Shown here: positions 55,401 through 61,400 of the stretch, one piece after another
Layout of the letters: the number at the start of each line of letters is the position of its first letter
How positions within the stretch are numbered: position 1 is the first letter of the stretch
NCBI GenBank assembly: GCA_903880015.1
Contig: CAIRNS010000007.1
Coordinates: 62,001 to 126,000, forward strand
Direction: 5' to 3'
Length of the DNA stretch: 64,000 nt
Source: an uncultured Elusimicrobia bacterium
Lineage (GTDB): Bacteria > Elusimicrobiota > Endomicrobiia > Endomicrobiales > CAIRNS01
Program-made: the position numbers and the translations under genes
The notes under the pieces: generated by a model
The model's database searches: none
The model's input: the letters and a program-made list of their open reading frames with translations, nothing else
What the model was told of the DNA's origin: nothing

Positions 55401-58400
55401 CAATGCAGGGATACGGCGTGCTGATGACCGATTTGAAGACCATCAACAGCACGAATATCAGCGAGTATCTCAGAGGCGACGCCCAGGAAAAACCCATATT
55501 GATATTGGACGCAGAAACCCTTGATGGGAATAAAGATCTTATCTCTGAGGCAGTTCACATGCTTACGGGCATCTGGCAGCGTCAAGACAAATACAAAGGC
55601 GAACTGGTGATGTTCGATTATGGTAAATACTATGACGATAAAGATATCGAGATCAATGCATTCGTTGACAATGCGGACAAGCTAAATGACCCTGCCTACA
55701 CCGGACCGCGCACGGTGACGCGGACACGCGTCATCTGGGGTGCCAACCGCACAGCGGATGATATGAAAAAGAACCATCTTACCCTTGAAGCTGACGGGAT
55801 AGTCGTTGATAATGATCGGATAAAAATTAGTCACGACGGAGGAGTTATTTCCATCCGCAAGGCCAATACCTCTACGGATAGTTCCGGGCAGAGAATCAAC
55901 CATGACTCAGGTATCGTGTTCCTAGTCAAAAAAATTGATGTGAACGCGCAAGCGCCTGATACATACACCCCCGGCGAGAAAATCGCTTCTTCACAGAATT
56001 TTATGTTCGATGAAGTGAAAAGTTCAGCATTTGAAATGAACGGCATGACACATCCGAGATGGGCGGCCAATCTGAGCACCATCCTTGATTCCCTTAAGGC
56101 GAAGTTCCCTGAGATTGATCCCGCCACGCTGATATGGGTGCGTATCGAGAATCTGGCTCCTGACGGGACGATATTGAACACTTCGTATGAAGCATACGGA
56201 CTCGTCAGTGAGGACCCGGTCATAAAAGTATCCGATAAGGGACTTGTGGACATTGGTTTTGATGATTCTCAGCAAGATCCGAATGGCGTTAAACGCCATG
56301 TTGGTCTGCGCTATGACCTTGATGCCACAAAAGATCTTACAAAACCCGTCAATATGGTGATTGATTTCGGGAACAAACTTACGGTCATCATCGATTATTA
56401 TGCGGGTACTGTTTTCTTCGAAAAACGGGATGCAAACGATAATTTCCTGCTTAACAAGTACTATGTCAATGTACTCGACAACCAGCTGGTGTCCAGCGAC
56501 AAGTGGTCGTCCAATATGGATACGATACTGAAAATGGGTCAAGGAAACCTTGACGCGGTTATGAATTTTAGCAATGCGCAGGGCCAGATGTGGCAGTTGA
56601 GCAGGAGTGAAAATTTTACCTATGAGGCTCTTGGCGCCATTTCTGCAGCCCGCCTGAAAGTTATGGGCATCCCGTCGAAAACGGAAACCTATTTTAGGGA
56701 TTCTAAGACTAATAAGGACATTCTCATCAGTCAAAGCGGATTGCTAAAAGTTGATTGGGAAAACCAACTCATTATCTCTGACGGAGTAGCAACAATTAGT
56801 ACCCTGGCTACTAATATAACTGCGGAAAAGGAAGTTTGGGTTGCGCGTGATTTTTCAGGGAATATCGTTGGCCAGGCGGAAATAGTTGATGACAAGCCGG
56901 TTTCAATTGCCTTTATTTATGGCAGTGATAAGTTCGGGATTGGGCAGAAATCAGTTGCGAACCTTATTGTCACTGCTGACGGTAAATGGGTACCCACCAC
57001 CACCGCCAAGTTCATGGACCGCATACGCGTCGATATTCCGGATAGCCGCGGTATACTGATGACCAACCAGGTGTTCCGCTATGAAGTCACGGAGCTGTCT
57101 TTCTTGCCGCAAGATAGATTGGATCTTCCTTTTGTTGCTGGTGATTACAGCGGTCTGTTTGCCCACCGGGCCGAGTTCGTCAAAGATTTAAACTCCCTCA
57201 CTCCTGTTTTCAGTGACACACTGTCCCCAGGAACCATCACGAGCAAGTTTGTTACCGGCACCAACGGTGCCGGTAACCTGTCGATGAGGCTTGGGCCCTA
57301 TCGCTTCTATCCCGACAATCTAATTAATCGGATCGCAAACCGTGTCGGTAATCTTGCGGGCAATCCTGCAGAGATAACCTACAATGAGTTCCCTGCCGGC
57401 AACCAAGGTGTATTTGAGGCAAGCCAACAGCAACTTGGCTATGCGAGCAATAGTTACACTTTCAAATATCGTTCCGGTGGTTCCCTTACCGAAGAACAAC
57501 GCCTGTCCCCAACGACTTATTTTGCGCCTGAATCGGCTTCACAGGGTTTTTTCGATAGGATATTAGCGTTTATATACAACCTTTTCAACATCGTCTACAA
57601 TAAAGGCCAATCGTTCGGCTCGACACTGCGGACTCAGCCTCAGGGACCAGTCACGCGTTTTCAGGACAGTGCGTTTATTGCGGCTATGCAAAATGCATCG
57701 ATGAACAAGATGAAAGTGATTGGGGACAAAGAAACATCAATCATCATTTATGATGTCATTGATGCGCGCCCCAGCGGGCGATTTACCAAGAAAGTCGCCT
57801 TCAGTTTGAGCGGCGTGGAAGTATTCTCTGTCAGTAACTTTATTAAAGCACCCCTTGCCATGGATGCGTTTGGATTTGAAGTCGACGAAAATAGGTTGGA
57901 AATGACTGTCAAGGATCAACAGGGCAATCCGTTATATTCAGTGCTGCTTGACAAGACTGTTTTTGACCAGAATAATCCTGATACCGCACAACTCATTAAT
58001 CTGCCGCTCAATGAAGTTACGGCAATGGTGCAGACAATCAACCTTGATGACACTCAAGCTGTTGATGCTGGTTTTGTTGCCATAAATGACCGTTTTAAGG
58101 ATACGGGGATTGTTCTCACCAAACTGTATCATAGTTTTGAATACGGTCCGGCCAACTTGGATCTTGGGCAATCTGCCGATATCGCGATGGTTGCACAGGT
58201 CCTTGAAAAGGAACCTCTATCTGCCGATAAAAAGCCCGTGGTGCATGAACAGACCTATCATTACATCAATGGTGCACTTGCGACTATTACACCCAAACAG
58301 CGCGCCAGTTTAGTAGCAAACTATGTTGAGGAGATTAAGAGAAATAGCAATCTCTACAAATGGGCGGGTATCGTCATCGCTTTCGTCATCAGCGGGGCGT

Positions 58401-61400
58401 TCATCACGGGGATTATCGTGAGAATTAACAATGTGAGCATTTTCAATAAAAATCGCAAAAAAGCAATATCCGGCAATGGCGGCAGCGGGGCGGCTCCCGG
58501 AAAAAAGAAAAAGAAATCATCAACAAAAAATGCGGCGGTAAATAAAGAAGTCCAGGCTAAGCAAAAACCTTTTTCATTACCCATCGGTCAGAAATTGGTT
58601 ATCGATTATGGGTTTAGTCCTTCCGCTGTCACCTCTCTCGACTACGTCACGCCCGGCGTCACGGGCGCGGAACATGCATCTGATTGGAAGACCCGCAGCA
58701 TGACAGGAGCAACAATCGATGCCAACGCCACGAATCAGCTATATGACTCTCGTGTGTACGAAGAATATAAATGGTGGTTGGTACAGGTTTTGGGAATGGA
58801 GCAAAAAGAAGTTGATGCGATTAAATTTACGATTGAAGATTATCGTCTCTTTGAGCGTGTTTCATCGATAGCGGGGAACTTCCGCCAGTTTACGCCCGAT
58901 TATATTGCGTTCTTATTTCACATTGCCCGCAGTATGGCGAGGGAGGGTAGCTATGACAAAATTGGAAAAGCCATCATGGTCGAACGCGACCGGATGCAAG
59001 CATATATCATCCAATTCGGCGACATCAAATCGGGCAAATTTAAAAATAATCACTTGCCAATGAATGCGATAACTCATACAAAAGGATTAGGAGGTATCAA
59101 AGGACTTGGAGCCCGAGACACGAGTAAACCAAATAATCTCTCAATCCAATATCTGGACATTGACGGCATGTTCCGGACGCCAAAATATGTTGAGAAGTAT
59201 CTCAACACCTATTGGAATGGTGGGGATTCATGGGACCCCGCAACTTCAATGGAAAACCCGTCTTTTCAGGACCAGGACCGGGACCTTGTCCCCTACCAGA
59301 ATTATAATCCTGTTGCAGGCGGGCTTGCGGCGGATAACCCATTGGTGCAGCTGCCCATCATTGGACCTTTTCTTGCCGGTTGGAAGGGATGGATCCAGAC
59401 CTTCATTAACACTCGCTCTTTTACGCTATATATGCTGGTGTCTATAGGGGTTGCCGCTACTATTGCCGCCGCTATAGCACAAGTCGCTTTGCTGCCATGG
59501 ATACCTGTGGCTCTTGTGTCAATTGGCATCATCGTAACCGCGTATGTTGTTCTAACATTGCTCGAACGTATATGGCAGAACCCAAGCTTCTTGTGGGGTG
59601 GAAAACATCAGCTTACAAAATTTGGGAAGCCGGTCAATGTTTTCGAGGGTCGTGACCATAAATCTAATACGCCCCAGATGTGGACGTCGCGCGCGTTTTG
59701 GATTGTTGTTGCTGGTGCAAAGTTAGTATGGAATGTTTTGCTTTTCTCGGTGGTCTTTCAACTTATTCCGACCATTTTGGCTACCACCACAGAACTTATG
59801 CCAGACATCATTTTCAGCAGTGGAACATTCTGGGCAGTATTTGTTATTCTGTCATTCCAAATGCTGCCGCTCATGTCCAGCATCTTTGCCAAAATATTTA
59901 AGCTCAATCCTTCTTCTACAACTGCACCTGGAGCTTCCCCAAATATTTTTATCGCGTCGCGGGATATTGTAGGGCAGTTTTTATTAGGTGCTGTAGGAGC
60001 CTTTGGCGTATTAGCTATCTGGTTTGGGTTGGTCAGTGTGTTCGGAGGTGTGGTCTTTTTAGTGCTCGTGGCAGTTCCCGTAATCGTATTCGCATTCCTT
60101 GATGTTTTCTCTATATACAGCCTTACGAGTGCGGTATTCTCAATATTCCTTTCCATGCAGGCGGGCGAAGGGAGCAAACTTCCTGGACAGCAATGGAGCA
60201 GGATTACCGACGCTTATGCGAATCCCACCAATGCTGAGTCCCTGCGGAAATCCAACCTGTATATTTCTTTCAAGGAGAAGATAGTTCCCCCAACGCTTAT
60301 TAGAAGTTGGCGCGAAGACAATCTCCTCAGCTCAGCGCAGATTGATGCGAAGATTGACTTGGCTTTTGCCGAATATTGGAATATTATCATTGACAAAATG
60401 TCCTACAAAGATTTCTTGTCCAAGCAAGAAGCCGACGCTTACAAGTTTGTTGTTTCGGGTGGTGTCATCTCAACGTATGCAAATTTGAGCAAAGAACCTG
60501 CCAACCCTCGAGCTAAGGAGGAGATTCTGGCGGTCTATGACCATAATCAGATGGTACAGAATTACATGGTTGATTTTGACGAAAACAGTATTTCTGCCTG
60601 CGTACCGGTTGCCAACGAAGCAGTGTTTTATGGTTTAGATGATAACCCTGCCAGTGGTGGTGCTGCCTTAAATGACCCCAATCCCAAGGCAGGTGGACAC
60701 ACATTTCTTACCTATTTGCGGAGCAACACACCCCTTGATTGGGAAAACTTTCAAGCACGTTTAAGTAAAGGGGTAGATCGTTTTGGCAATCCCCATACCC
60801 TGACCCCCGAAGAGCGGGCTGATTTGGCAAAATTCGCATCCCTTAAAAATGGGCAGAAACTGGTCGTCACTAGCACTTGGATCAAGGAAGAAGTAGAAAT
60901 GTGGGGTTCGCGTCGATATCAGCCCTTGGCTAAGACCATATTTGAACTGATGGATTATTATCAGGCCTCATTAACATTTCAGGCAAAGCTCAAATATCCT
61001 GATGACAGTGCTCAACGGATCAGCGAGCGTGTGAACGAAAAATTTCAGTGTCTGCTCAGTTATCAAAATTACGATGAGATGAAAATTAAGAATCCGTTAG
61101 ATTTTACCATACGAGGTGTCAAGCGACTGGCAAAAGAATTCCCGAATCTTGAAATAGCCGGTTTAGTTGTAAGCAAAAATGAGGACAATGAACAAGAATC
61201 AGTGTATTACAGTGTTCTGTACCGTGGACTCGACCCCGTCGGCGAGCTCAACGAAGTGTATAGACTGGGGCCTTTCCGTGCGTCAAATACCGCGATCGCC
61301 GGTGCGCTTCTGGGACAGGGAAAACCGGAGAACCACAATCATATGATTGCATTCATCAGGAACAGACATACCCAGATGATGGACATAAACCAGGGGATGA